Origin: Achatina immaculata
Lineage: Eukaryota; Mollusca; Gastropoda; Stylommatophora; Achatinidae
DNA length: 64,000 nucleotides
Assembly: GCA_009760885.1 (NCBI GenBank)
Contig: CM019716.1
Span: 13,655,702-13,719,701 of the forward strand
Direction: 5' to 3'
A program made the position numbers and the translations under genes. Positions within the stretch are counted from its first letter, which is position 1, and every line of letters begins with the position of its first letter. Below, piece by piece: positions 1 to 13,300 of this stretch. Under the pieces are notes generated by a model. The model was not told the origin of the DNA. It did not search any database and was given only the letters and a program-made list of their open reading frames with translations.

Positions 1-654
1 GATGTTAAAATCTGTATTAGACAAAACCCTGATATACAAATTATGAGCAGCATTACTTCCTTGTAAAAACTTCTCACAAGGAAAAGAAATCAAGAAGGAA
101 AATATTCCAAATTACTACAATTCTTTTGGTTACAAAGAATTTAATTTTGAAACAAGCTAAATGAAATGTGTACAATAATTTGAATGACTTTTTTTTCCTT
201 ATTTAAGTTTTTGTTGTTTTGTTTCATATTTTAAAAAAAAAATGTTTAAAGAGGGCAGGAGATGTTAGTAGCTACTCACAAAATAGTAGCAACTACCATT
301 AGTATTGCTAGGTTACTGTACTTAACCACTGATGAATGAAATCTGGTGCAGCCATAACTCACTAGCAAAATAACTGCACCTCTCCAAAGAAAAAAAAAAG
401 AAGTAATAAGCAGTGATCGCACTAGGATTTTTTAAAATCAGTACATCTGGTACGTGTCTCTCACTTTGTATGAAGTACTCTCTAAAATACTGGTTTATCA
501 ATGCAACATTCAGTACTTTTTTTACTTTTTAATGTAAAATTAAACACATTTTACAAACATCAGTGGAAAGTAAACGTTCATGTGAATTTTTTGTTCTTAT
601 CTTATTTGCGATGAGATTTAAATTTTGCAAAGCTAGTTGATTCTCCTCTATGCA
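1..654. other. AT-rich DNA, nothing recognised
   Basis: No open frame of note, no exon signal and no repeat that I could match elsewhere in the window. Confidence 0.5.
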
Positions 655-830
655 TATTCAGCATCATCAGCCTCCTGGCCCTAATATTTTGCTGGTTGCT
701 TTTGTCTCAGTTTTTTTACAATATAAATTGGTTACAGTAACCAATGACCTCCGAAAGTTTCAATTTTTTTTATTTTTAATCAGTAATTTATTGGTAATTG
801 CCAGTTAATGCAATCACTGATAATAAGAAA
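655..830 (-). repeat. dispersed repeat X, copy 1
   Basis: About 170 bp whose reverse complement resembles two pieces near 8005-8075 and 9345-9506. Shared blocks include CAGTGATTGCATTAAC, the AT-rich stretch before TTGAAA, and the GATGATGC end. It is likely the 3' end of a retrotransposon; no coding is seen. Confidence 0.45.
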
Positions 831-1017
831 AAAAATTTGGACAGAAATGTATAAAATATGATTTAAAAAAAATGTTATGCAATTTAAATAACACAACAAA
901 GTTCTATGACAGAATTCTAATACCTGAGGAAAAAAAATGAAAAGGTTACGACATTTAAAAATATTTAGATATGGCTTCTTCAGATGAGATATCCAGTCTC
1001 ATTCTTTCTACTTTTAA

Positions 1018-1700
1018 CTCTTTCCGTGCCTATTAGCAAAATTTTACCACTTCCGGTTTGTCCATCGAGTTCCGTTTGGTAAAATTTTACCACTTGTTTC
1101 GTATCTAAAAAAAACGGTGTAATTTTTTTAATTGTACACGTTTTATTTGCACATTCCCTGTGAACTTTCATAGTTCCATCTGAAGCGTGCCTAACAACTG
1201 AGTGAAAATGGGTATTTTTTTTGTTTGAGAAATTTCAATATTTTGTGTGATTTCTAAGGCATACAGACAATCCCTACGACCAAACCACTGTTCGTGAATG
1301 TGCCCCAAGTAGATTTTGACCTATAAAACACCATAAAACAGACTGAAGAAGTAGTTAGAAGGTTATTTCAGACATTATTATACTGAGTTTGCTATATATT
1401 ATCACATGACAAGATCGGATGAAGCTACAGGTCGATCTAGACATCGCCAATGGTAGATCTAGACCTACCCCATGGTAAGTAGGACACAATTATCAGCTAA
1501 AATCATCACACTATTTTTTTTTCCTAAAAAACTCTTCATTTTTACATTTACAGCTATTTTGATGCACAATACATATACTTTTATCGTGGAAATACTTTGT
1601 TATTTCAATTTTACAACTATACCCCCAATACAGATCAAGACCCGTGCTTTTAATTTGGCACAAACGGAACGTCCAAGTTTTTTCTGTGGCACGGAAAGAA
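1018..1700. mobile_element. piggyBac-like nonautonomous element
   Basis: Both ends are flanked by TTAA (1014-1017 and 1701-1704), and the termini are inverted: CTCTTTCCGTGCC at the left, GGCACGGAAAGAA at the right. Short subterminal similarity (CGTTCCGTTTG type) follows. No transposase is present. TTAA target sites with short TIRs are diagnostic of piggyBac elements; the family is inferred. Confidence 0.6.
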
Positions 1701-1704
1701 TTAA

Positions 1705-2503
1705 AAATATTCCTTTAATAGAAGTTTTGATATCAAATTTCTGAGTTTACCAGAGTGTCTCATGGTAGCTTAGGAAAAACTCAGAATTTCTCTTCAATGA
1801 GAGACCAAACTGTACTCACCACACTACATTAATTTTATTGATATCTAAATTCTGTATGCTGTTACTAGCAGAAAGCTTAACCACTAATAATGCACAGTCC
1901 AGCAAACCTCAAAAGCTAATCAAATTTCTCAGGATTGTACAAGGGTATCATCAGGAGATGATGGCTCAAGAGATTAAAAAAGATTATAACAAATTCTATA
2001 AATGTTTATGATCTTATTCTATGTGATCAGTTCTGATAAAAATAATATAATAATTTTACTTTGTGTAAGTAATCCAAATATTACAATTTTACTGTTTATT
2101 CTGTCTTGGACAGAGAGGTATGAGAGAACTGTATTTGTATATAAGTTACTAAAGATACTCTTAAAATATAAACTGTGAACAAAAACTCCAGTGCTATTAT
2201 CTCTGACCAGCAAATTTAAAACAGTTTCTTAATAACAGAATAAAATTATTAAGCAGGCAAGATCTAGAAAGACAACTTGAATAACATGACATGCCATTAA
2301 GTAAACAATTCTAAGGCAAGCTATCACAACAGGGTAAACATTTTATATGATCCGTTTCAACAAAAGTGGCCCAATGTCAACTCTCCTGCTTAAAAATTTA
2401 TGAAAAACAAAGTAAGCTAAAACAATAAGGAAATATATATTTTTAAAATTTTAGTATTGTCCTGACTGCAATGGCCTGGCAGAGTTTAGACTTTTCTGTC
2501 GCA
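1705..2503. other. AT-rich 3' flank, nothing recognised
   Basis: Lies downstream of the KCC stop codon on the minus strand. It may be long 3' UTR or intergenic DNA. Confidence 0.4.
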
Positions 2504-2514
2504 TAAAATTCACT

Positions 2515-2713
2515 CAGTCAGTCATCTGCATGCCCCTTGCAGAACTTTGTCTCCCTAACAGCTCTCCTGTAGACCTCTCAGATGTAAGCAAGATGCCCTG
2601 CTGCTGATGCATCCATTTGCAGATCATCAACGATGTCTTGCAACCATCTTCGCCTTGGTCTTCCTCTCTTTCTTTTTCCCATTATGTACCCTTCCAAGAC
2701 TGTCTTAATTCTG
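2515..2713 (-). mobile_element. LINE family A tail (RTE-like), 5'-truncated
   Basis: Reverse complement of the 3' end of the element seen at 15307-16032 (…[13 protein letters not shown] C-terminus). Flanked by an 11-bp target-site duplication TAAAATTCACT at 2504-2514 and 2714-2724. Confidence 0.8.
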
Positions 2714-2724
2714 TAAAATTCACT

Positions 2725-4083
2725 AGAAAGGCTAAATTTATCCTTAAATGTCACTGTACTTCTTTAAAAGAGGCATAAGTGTTTCAACATTTTATTTATA
2801 GTATGATTATCACTTCACAAAAAAGCCTTTTTTAACTAGGTCAGTGAACTTTTGTTCAGCTGTTTTCATTTCTAAATATTTCTTTATATAATCTCTCAAA
2901 ATACATTTTAAAACAATTGTTAGAATTTAATTTTTCAGTCACTGGAAATCTCTTTTGAAACAGTCCCGTAACTGAGATATGCTGACATAGGGCTTCTTTT
3001 ATGGTAACTAGTCACAGAAGACTGTATCAAATTATAATTACGATATTGTGATCTATATTCTCCAATTAAAAAACACACAAATGGCTGCAAATTTTTTAAA
3101 TCTGCTTTTCCAAGTTAAAAATTTTGAAATGGCTTCATGTCCAGAATAGGGAAACAAGAAAGAAAATAAAAACACAGAAGTTAAAATACAATCTGAGAAA
3201 AATTATGGAGAAGTTAAAAAATTAATGAACAAATAAAATACAATGGAAGCAAAAGCAAATCAACTAACAACCAATATTTTAACCACAAAACATCTTACTC
3301 TGTGACAATAGGAAAATCATTGTATTGAAGAGCACAAAATGTGAAAAATCATTTATCTGCCAGCCTATCCTCAGCATAAAAAAATAAACAAAAAACAAGA
3401 TTGAAATGTTGATCAATATTGGTTTTGGAGAGGAAATGGGTGGATCAATACTAATCGACATTTTCTCCTTCATCTTATGTTTACATCCAATATGCATCAT
3501 TTTGTGTTTATATACACAAGTAAGACACCACTGTACATTCTACTACTTGTGCTAATCATAATATACAATGCTGTCCATTTATAAACTATGCAACAATCAT
3601 GTAACTGCATCTAATCAGTCTTTTATACACTTTACTCCTTGATGTCAAGGTCCAATCTACATTTGGTCACAAGGGTAAAATTACAGACAAGTATATGTGT
3701 CTATTGAATACTAATAGTATTGACATTTGTACTTTTTTTTCTTGTTTATATTTAACTCTTAACCTATCAAACAACACCCATAACTCATGAACACTATTTT
3801 GTAAATAAAAAGAAAAAAATTAACCACATTTTTCACAGAAATGATGCAATGGCTATTTTCAAAATTTATGGTAGTTTAAAATTACAAATCCCAACTATGG
3901 AACAAAATCATATAACTGTTATTACTTTTTTTTTAACTTTGAAAAAATAGCTGTTGTAAGTGCACATGTTAAGTTGAAAGTTAAGAGGGCAATTCATTTA
4001 TAAATGTCATCTGATCACTAATTTTTAAACAAATGTTCCTCTTCTCTTCCTTACTATTATGAAAACTAAGAAGGGAAATACAA
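2725..4083. other. AT-rich 3' flank, nothing recognised
   Basis: Downstream of the KCC stop; possible long 3' UTR. No conserved exon seen. Confidence 0.4.
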
Positions 4084-4089
4084 TTTATT
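4084..4089 (-). promoter_or_regulatory. candidate poly(A) signal of KCC
   Basis: AATAAA on the minus strand about 165 nt after the stop codon. The region is AT-rich and further AATAAA-like hexamers occur below 4000, so the true 3' end is uncertain. Confidence 0.3.
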
Positions 4090-4251
4090 CATTCATTTCT
4101 TTCATGAAACCACCTCATCCAAATCCTATTCATTCAGTTAATGAAGTGCATATGATTCTGCATCATGGTTTGCAGTCAGTGCCACACACTGCAAAATGTG
4201 ATCTCTCGTGACTTAATGTTGGCTGATGTGGCAAAAATGTGGGTATATTCA

Positions 4252-4343
4252 TTATGAATAGATGGTAATAACTTCTCGACCACTGCCTCTGACCATGAGA
4301 ACCCTCTCCAGGCCCTCAGTGAGGACTTCAAGAAATTCCATGT
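4252..4343 (-). CDS. kcc: KCC last coding exon and stop
   Basis: 2 nt + 30 codons including the TAA stop at 4252-4254. Acceptor ttatgatag|ACATGG behind a U12 branch-site consensus. Joined to exon 21 it reads [19 protein letters not shown], then [16 protein letters not shown]. This is the invariant KCC C-terminus, except that one Gly of the usual RGGG is Ser. Confidence 0.95.
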
Positions 4344-7300
4344 CTATCATAAGGTTAAGGTGAAATAATGCTTGTGAAAACAAAAAAAAGTAGTTGTGTT
4401 TACTGCGTTAATTGCTTTGGTAGCAAATAAGACTATCTTAGGTAGTTCACGTACATGTAATTATCATAGCCAGTAAATTAGACAGCCTGAAGACTGTGCT
4501 GTTTCGGACTGAGACACATCAAGAATAAAACTGTTGCTTTTCTTCTGCCAGATTATCAGGTTTGGTTTTCTTATGTTTAGTGCCCTGGAATGATTTAGTT
4601 ATTAACCCTTGTGTCCAGCCTTGTACAAGTCTTGTGTTCAAAATCATTGGGTCTGAACACCAAATCAAAATGTGAGGAAGTGCAATTTTGTCAAGGCTTT
4701 CTGTAGACTTGCAGTCTAAGAAAGACTGAGGGGATGGCTCCAGAATGGCAAGGCCACTTCAGTCAATAATCACCAATACAACCAACAACTATTTCAAGTT
4801 AACTACAAACAAACAGTTAACATAATTATGAAAGGATACAGCTTTCAGCACCAGCTTGTGACTTTGGTGGAGCTGGAAGATTAAGAATGACAAGCTGAGC
4901 TTCCTGGGATTTCTCCACAATGTGTTCATTAAGTCTCACAGCTGTGTGCATGCGTCTCACATTCAACTTGTCACTGAAGTTAATCACAGAATTAATGAAA
5001 TTACTAAACAGAGCACAGAGTTATTGAAAGTATTAATTATTAACAAAGAATTAATCAAAATGTGAAACATTCAGTCAATCAGTCTGCCAGTCAGTCATTT
5101 GCATGTCCCTTGCAGAACTTTGCCTCCTTAACAGCTCTCTTGTAGGCCTCTTGGTTGTAAGCAAGATGCCCTGCTGCTGATGCATCCACTTGCAGATCAT
5201 CAACGATGTCTTGCAGCCATCTTCACTTGGTCTTCCTCTCTTTTTTTTTCCCATTATGTACCCTTCCAAGACGGTCTTCTTTAGATTATCATGACGGTTC
5301 AAAGGACTGTTATTGCCGGAGATGGGGTGGAAAATTCGATCTCCACTCCAACGGCATGCATCTCAAACAGCCTCTGGCAGTCAAGTCCAGCTCCTGGCCT
5401 TCCCGTCGCAGAACTGTTTAAACTGACAGGAGAAGGGGCGAAGGCGAATATCTGGTGCCTAAAAACCAGACACTAGGGTAGATGAGTGGCATGTTTGGTA
5501 GCTCATCTACCGCTGCTGGTGAGATTCTTCAACTGCCGTGTGTGGAACGGTGCTCCTCCCGGCCAATGAAGAAAAGTGCAAATGGGGTTGCCGCGTGGCA
5601 TCACTGCGGAAAAGGTGGTAGAAAGGATAAAGCGAAGCAAACAGTCAAATCACAGCGCCTCTGGTCTGAAGGTCAGCCACGTCCTGAGTGCAGTCATATC
5701 GGGTGAAATGCATGAACCGGCTTAACCAAGAGGTTAAGACACTGCTGGCGAGACTCTTCGAATGCCGCGCGTGGAGTGAAGCTCCTCCCGGTCAAGGAAG
5801 AAAATGCGGAAAAAGAAATAAGGGTTGCTGTGTGGCGCTGATGTGAAAAGGTGAAGGAAAGGATAAAGTGAAATTTAATCAGTATGTCCAGTAGTATCGC
5901 TATGAGAGCTACACATACCACGGCACCTCTGCTCTAGAGGTCGGCCACATCCGAAATACACCTACACTGGTGAAATATGCCTAAACCGGCACACATCAGG
6001 GGTGAAACTTGATGGCCAGGCATGTCACGCCACCTCCGCTCTAGAGGTTGGTCATGCCCGATATACACTCATACTGGTGAAATATGCCTAAACCAGCTCA
6101 TACCAGGGGTGAAACTTGAAGGCTAAGCATGTCGAGGTACCTCTGCTCTAGAGGTCGGTCCCGTCCCAAACACGCCCATACTGGGATAATATGCCTAAAA
6201 CGGCTCAACCCAGGGGTGGAAGTCACTAGTGGCAAGGATTCGTCCTCCTGGACAAAAGCTCCATCCTGGTCACAACTAGGAAGGGTAGCGGCCACAACCA
6301 CAAAATGCTGAAATCGGAGACACTGGACCAGGGCAGTTTAGATAGGCAACCACCTCTCACCCGGCGGGGATGTATGCGTATCCTAACCACGCTGAGGTTT
6401 TCTGGTGAGAAAGTCCAACACTGGACTGGATGGGCAACCATCTCTCACCCAGCAGTGATACACAGGTATCTCAAAACACGTCGAGGTTTTCCGGTGAGAA
6501 AGTCCAACTTTGGCCTGGGTGGGCTACCATCTCTCACCCAGCAGGGATATACTGATATCCAAAACACGTCGAGATTTTCCGGTGAGAAAGTCCAACTCTA
6601 GATTAAACTGGTGCAAAGAAAACCATGGTGTCATGCAATCCCACTTCTGTGACCCATCGAGAATACAGGCCCAAGCCCTGCGATACTCTGAACCTCTTGT
6701 GATCCTCTCAGGGATCTCATGTGGTCCTTTCGGGGACCACAGGAGGACCACGGGACCTATCGAGGACCACAGGAGTAAATTCAGTAGGATCACGGGGCAG
6801 TCTTGGTGGTAGAAGCGAATGAAGAAGAAGAAGAAGATAACCTTAGATTTTCTAAACATACAACCACAGAGTGAATTACATTCCGCTGTGAGATGAAAAA
6901 TAATGGTTGTGCTGCAGTCACTGCCCTCCCAGTATAGAACTTCTTACATCCTTCCCGAGCTGCTAAACATCACATAGGACCCGCATGGTAGTTCGCCAAG
7001 ATTTCCTGTCTTCGGTGAGTTTTTGATGGTGTGAGAGGAGATCATCAACTGAGCTGATGGCCTGCATGAAGGATTGTGTACTCTGGAGAAGCATAATAGC
7101 CAACGCTAGTCGCCATGGCACCTGATGATGATGATGATGGTGAGTTTTTTTTCAGTCTCATCAAGGGATATTAGACCCACTGAACTGGCCTTTCTTAACA
7201 ATGTCCTCTTTAGAGTTTCACATGGTTGACCTCTTTTTTTTTTAGCCTGTTGTGTTCCACTTGATAGCTTTTTTGGGGATCCTCTGATTGTTTCTTCTCA

Positions 7301-10300
7301 TCACATGACCAACATATGTCCATCTTCTTTTTGTGATCACCCATGAGACAGGTTGTTGTTTGTATAATGTGGAACTACTAGAAGTAAACAAACTGATGCT
7401 TTCTAAAGAATGCAGTGATTGAGTGTAACCACTTAATCAACTACAGAGAAGTTAAAAATCACTATACTGATTCATTACAGACAATAGTTGGTGAAGATGC
7501 TCAATTAAAGCAGTGAACATTATTCATAAACTCTAAAAGCATCAGATGACTACCCTCTTTCAGTTAGGAGCTGGTCATTGTAGACTAATGAGGCACCCCT
7601 GCCTACTTAAGATATCTCACACATACAGATACTCTTTGTGGGAGTGAAGTACAGATTTCAAAGCCTCTCCTGGGATGTCCTATGCTTGCAGCCCTATGTA
7701 AACAGACATATCCAGATGGTACTGTAAAAACCTGGAGAAAGCTGTAAACTGTGAACATTTATGTGCTTAAATAATAAGAAAGATGTGTGTATATATGAAC
7801 CAAATATATAAATATTCCATCATCATTGTAGGACCTGTTGGCAGCTGCAGGTGGTCCATGCTTCTCTACCGATCCTGATCCTGATATTTTTCATCACTCA
7901 GGTGGTGACATTTTATCATGTCAATGTGCTTGGATGTCCATGATCTTCTCTCTTGTTTTTAAAGTTGTATTTGTAGACTGAATGTCAAAATCTCTTATAC
8001 ATAACCAGTGATTGCATTAACCGGCAATTACTGGTAAATTATGGATTAAAATTAAAATTAAAATCAGGGAACTAGAAGTGGTTAGGGTTTTGCAGTATAC
8101 TAAAGAGGTAAAAACCCCAAACTTATGGCTGGGGCTTATACAAACAAATAACACCTACTCAAGTATCCACATAAAAATAGAGGCCATCACACAAGCATTA
8201 AAATGGGTAGTGACACAGAAAACACACGCATCACCATCATTACCAACTCCAAAATCTATAAAGGAAAGTGGCACAAAAAGCCATTAGAAGTGAATGGCAA
8301 GAAATAATTAATAAATCCCACATCAAACACATCATATCCGGGCTATGCCAGAATCTACAGAAACAACAAAGCCGACCAGCTAGCAGCAAGGGGCAAACTA
8401 GAGGGCCTCAGAATGGACAATTTGGACCTGTACAAATCCATCAAGCATCACCTCAGTGAACAAATGTAAGACAACTTTCTCCGAAGTACCTATCACATAC
8501 GACTCAATGCATTATGCGTAGCCAAGGGCAGTGGTTGCAAATCCCAACTAAATGCTAGATCTCAGGCAACACACAGTCAACACAACATTGGAGTCATCTC
8601 CTTAAATCCCCTGGGAACAGCTGTGTTAAGAACACACTTATCTTAACATAGTATTTGTGAGACAGGGAACATAGATCTGTTTGCTCAAAAACTCTGACCT
8701 ACTTCTGTATCCCAGAAACCTGTAGCAATCAGCACTAATTGTAATTGTTATTTTTTGTAAAATGTAATGTCAGGTTGGTGGACGGATGGGGACATGGAGC
8801 TTGCCGGCAGGGATGAGAAAAATCTGGAGTGAAACCAATGAATCCAGGACATGACAGGCCTATGGGTCTTTACAACAATGGCTATCAGAATGATATAAAC
8901 AAAACAGAGCCAGCAGACTATAGGTGGCGGGGAATGGATATCGTTGAGGCATTCATCAGATTCCTCATTCCAGAGTTGGAGTGTCTCTGTGGAACTGTCT
9001 CAAAGCTGTCTGGCCAGCCAGCATTGCATACTGGTACTGACATTGAGAAGGGGCTTAAGTACAGCCACCAGAGGCTGGAAAACAAAGTTTTGGCCAGGCC
9101 AGCCTACACCACTGTCTTCATGCAAGACCACAGTCTGCTGTAGCAAGGAAAGGTGCTGAAGTCTGAGGTACCCAGCCAAAAGGCGCATCACAAAAATCAG
9201 AGTACCACGCATAATAGCCAGAGTGTGTTCAAAAAGAAGAAGATCCCCTAAAAACACTGAAGGAAATCCTGATGTCAAAGGCCGAACACGTATGGGCATG
9301 CCCTGAGTGTAATGAGGCACTCCCAAGACCAGCAACAGAGCTAGGCCCTTTTTTATATTTACAGTTACTGATTAAAAAAGAAAAAAATTGAAAGTTTTGG
9401 AGATCGTTGGTTACTACAACTGGTTTATATTTATCTAACACCTAGGAAAAAGCAACGAGTGAGATCAGTTGGAGGATAACTTGGCCAGTAGAATGATGAT
9501 GCTCAATTTGCGTGCCAAAATATCAGCCAGTTTTGATTCTGGTTCTGCATGTGAGCATTTTGTGTAGATTAAAGTTCACCGCAAACAAAGAAAAAAAAAT
9601 CACATGGACAAATACTTTCTGCTGATATTTGTTATGTGTATTTAATTTTACATTTAAAAAAAATGCATAAAGTACAGAATCTTGCAATGACAAAACTGGT
9701 ATTTTGGAAAGTACATCATGCAAGGTGAAGGACAGTTACAACTGTAGCAGTTTCAAAAAATCCTAGCACAATCACTACATAACAGATTTTTTCTTTTTTC
9801 TCTCATGCCTTCGAGCTTTTTTTTTTTAAAGATATAAATGCAGACACATACATGTTGTCTGCCTGCTTATCAATGTACTGTCCAACTGCACAAACTTCAA
9901 AGTGGGTCATTATATGGCTAAAATTTGAAATTCTTACCTCTGCCTGCTGAGACTTAATCTTGCTCAGCAAGTCTGTTCTTTGTTCCATCATTAATGTTCT
10001 CTCATATGTGTATGCTGATATGTCTTGATTGCTCTAAAACAAAACAAAAAAAATGGTTATTTAAAAACCCCACTCAACCATAAAAAAAAAAGAAAAAGAT
10101 CTCATCAGATGATAAAATAACTTTGTAAAATTCCATCAGGTCACAAAAAATTTTTTAAATTAAAAAATTTATATTAAAACCAGGGTTAAAGAAAAAAAAC
10201 AATACAATTTGGCAACGCAAATATGGTTATAAAATATCTCATTGTAAAGATCACTTCAGATTATTAACTTGTTTATAAGAGTCTTACAAGGTTAGAAAAA

Positions 10301-13300
10301 AATGAGCTATAAAAATCTCAGCAGGTCAGACCCAGTAAAACTGTGAAATCTTACTGCTGACCATTAAATAAAGATTCTGAAAATTTTAGAGCATGTTATG
10401 AGAGCTGGAATGGACAAGACCAAAGCAAAAGAACCAAACACAGATAGAAAGATGAAGCAGAAGGTGGTCGAACTGGCAACTGGAGAGAGAAAGTCAGGGA
10501 CAGATATAAATGAAGACAGAATGTATCTTCTTTCTCTTCTTTATTCCTGGAACTGCAAATATATTCTCTGTAGAGAAGGTATTGAGGCACATCATCGTGC
10601 CAGATTGGAAGTGGATTATAGTGGCTACTTTTTCAGTCCCTTAGTAAAGGTAAAAAAAAAAAACAAGAGGGTGTGCAATACTTCTTTAGCAGACTCCACC
10701 ACCATGGTGATCCCTGCCAAGTTAACCAGGCTGGGCTTGTTACTTAAGTGCCAACAGAGAGGTGGGATAGGGTCTTTTCTGGGTGTAGTTCACCAGTCCT
10801 GGCACTAGCATGTCAGTTACTGGTTGGTAATTGCCATGTTAGACAATGTCTTCACCCTCCGTGTCTGCAGCAGGCTAGGCTTATAGGCTAGTGCTGATGA
10901 AAGAAAGAACCAAATATGAAAGAAGTTACTCAGGAAAATGTGCTCTGCAATTTCCACTGAGATCTTATATCCCACATCCTTTGAAAACTGTCTTACAGGA
11001 TGAAAAGGGTAATTAGGAAAAAACTAATAGAATATGTAAAGTAACTGTGGTAAAGCTTAGGAATAAACTTTGTGGTGATAATGATGATAAAAATCTACTT
11101 TATTAACTTGTTGAAAAAAAAAACCCTACTTAAACATTTCATAATACTAAGTTTGTTAATGCTCAAAACCATTAGTCTGAAAAGCACTGAAATGTATTGT
11201 TTGGCATATTCATCTTTTCAAATGGTACTAACAGTATCAGATGTTTCATGCTCACAGGACATCTGATATGATGAAAATGCCATTTTTGTGTTACACACAC
11301 CCACCTAGGGACTTGATTGATTTGTTCACAGTGTAAGGATGAAATCCAACAGTTATTGGGATGTCATAAGCTGATTTAGAAAAAAAAAAACTTTGAAAAT
11401 GACTCTTCAAGAGTTCGATTTACTCTGTCTGCAGTATTTCTTTGAATCTTTTCAATGTCTCCCTCCATATTTTGTTATTGTTTTTTTTCTCTTTGCATCT
11501 GGCTTTCTCAATTCCCCAATGAGTTAGTGTGTTAATAAAGAAAATAAATGACCACCCTTGAAAACATCTCCCATAGCTGAAACTGAAAATAAAAATATTA
11601 AAATGTGCAATTATTTGTGCTGAATGCCTCACCATTTCAACAACATCCACATCTGCCTCTATGCGAAGCTGATATAAGTACGTCTGCAAGTCTTTCTTCA
11701 TCTGAATTGAATTGTCCTCACTTTCTGAAGTACAGTAGTTAAGGTGCCAACTTTAAAGTCTGTTCAATGAAAGTAACACTGCTTGAGATGGAAAATAAAA
11801 CTGAACTTGTGTTATAAGTGGAAAATGACCAATACTATATTTAAAGTTCTAGCAGTTCTGTGCCACTTTCCCTCCATATTTAGTTAAAATTCTTTGGTCT
11901 CTGTGCCACATTTGATGTTCCTTCTTTCTATGTTTAATTAAAATTCTTGTGTCTCTATGCCACATTTGATGCTCCTTCCTTCTGTATTTAATTAAAATTC
12001 TTGTGTCTCTATGCCACATTTGATGCTCCTTCCTTCTGTATTTAATTAAAATTCTTGTGTCTGTGCAACATCTGATGCTCACTCCCTCACCCTTTTACTT
12101 ATTTCATGCTTTTGTGTTCTGGAGCAAGCCATATGACAGACATCAAATTCTGGATTTTCCATCATGCTTTGGAAAAGAATGGTTACATTTTCACAGCCCA
12201 CTGCTTGCACTTTACAAAATAACACCCATACCAGATATTAAGAGAAATTTCACCTACAAGGGCTGAGCTACATATTAGTTTTCAGCACCACTCTCTCAGT
12301 GAATCTTACATCTTAAATTCTTCCCACAGTGTCAGATGTCACATACAGCATGCAGTGTGTATCACCACAAGTCTCCATTCTAAGTGAGCTTTTCAACAAG
12401 GGATTTGATGCCTACCACCTTAGCCCCTCTTGTCAGTGTTCTCTTTAGGGAAGCTTTTTTTCCTTTTTCCAGATGTGTCCCATCTGATGGCTTGCTTTGT
12501 GATTCTCTCCTTGTTTATTTCCATCACATGGCCCACATATGACGGCTTGCTTTGTGATTCTCTCCTTGTTTATTTCCATCACATGGCAGACATATGCCCA
12601 CCTTACTTTCTTGATCACTGCTGAAACTGTTTGCAGCAAATGCTCATTTCTCTTATCTCTGTGCTATCATTTAGTGAATACATATACTTTAATCTCTAAT
12701 ACATTTTAAGTTTTCCCATGTTGACATAAGTTTTAACTTACAAACAGCAACACAGCAATAAAAGTCAAGAGTTGTAAAGTTTTTAGCATTCAGCAGAACT
12801 CTTTAGTGCAGAAATTTGGACACTGAACACAAAAACTGGAAGAAAAACGGACATCTAGAATTGTAGACAAACAAGAATGAGAAGTATTTCACAAACAGAA
12901 CATAAAACGGATAAGCAGATACTGAAACTGAAATGAGAAACAAAAGAAAACACTACAACCAGACATCCAAAGTTTATTAAACATTTAGAGAAGCATAACA
13001 AACACTAAAAAGAGGACATAATAAGGTTAGGCAATGAAGCAAGAGAACAATAACAATACAGATAAGTAGGTAGATTATATCAGGAGATGACAAAGGACAA
13101 CTTATCTAAGTTTAACAAACAAGAGGAAGAAGAATGAAGACTTACACCACAAACATCTTGTTGTGAGGAGACAGTGCATAATGATGACATTGTTGTGTAT
13201 AGATTGCATGAATATCTTGTGTCTGGGCTATATATAAAATGGAATAAAACTCTTAAAAGCATCAAAAGGATACGAGCAACAGTGAAGATCCTCAGCTTGC

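Larger units (their letters stand above)
11725..13273 (-). other. kcc: U12-type GT-AG intron of KCC
   Basis: Donor GTATCCTTTT and branch site CCTTAACT about 15 nt before tacttcag. The junction gives [16 protein letters not shown], as in KCC proteins. The intron contains a 54-bp minisatellite and a decayed LINE tail. Confidence 0.85.
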
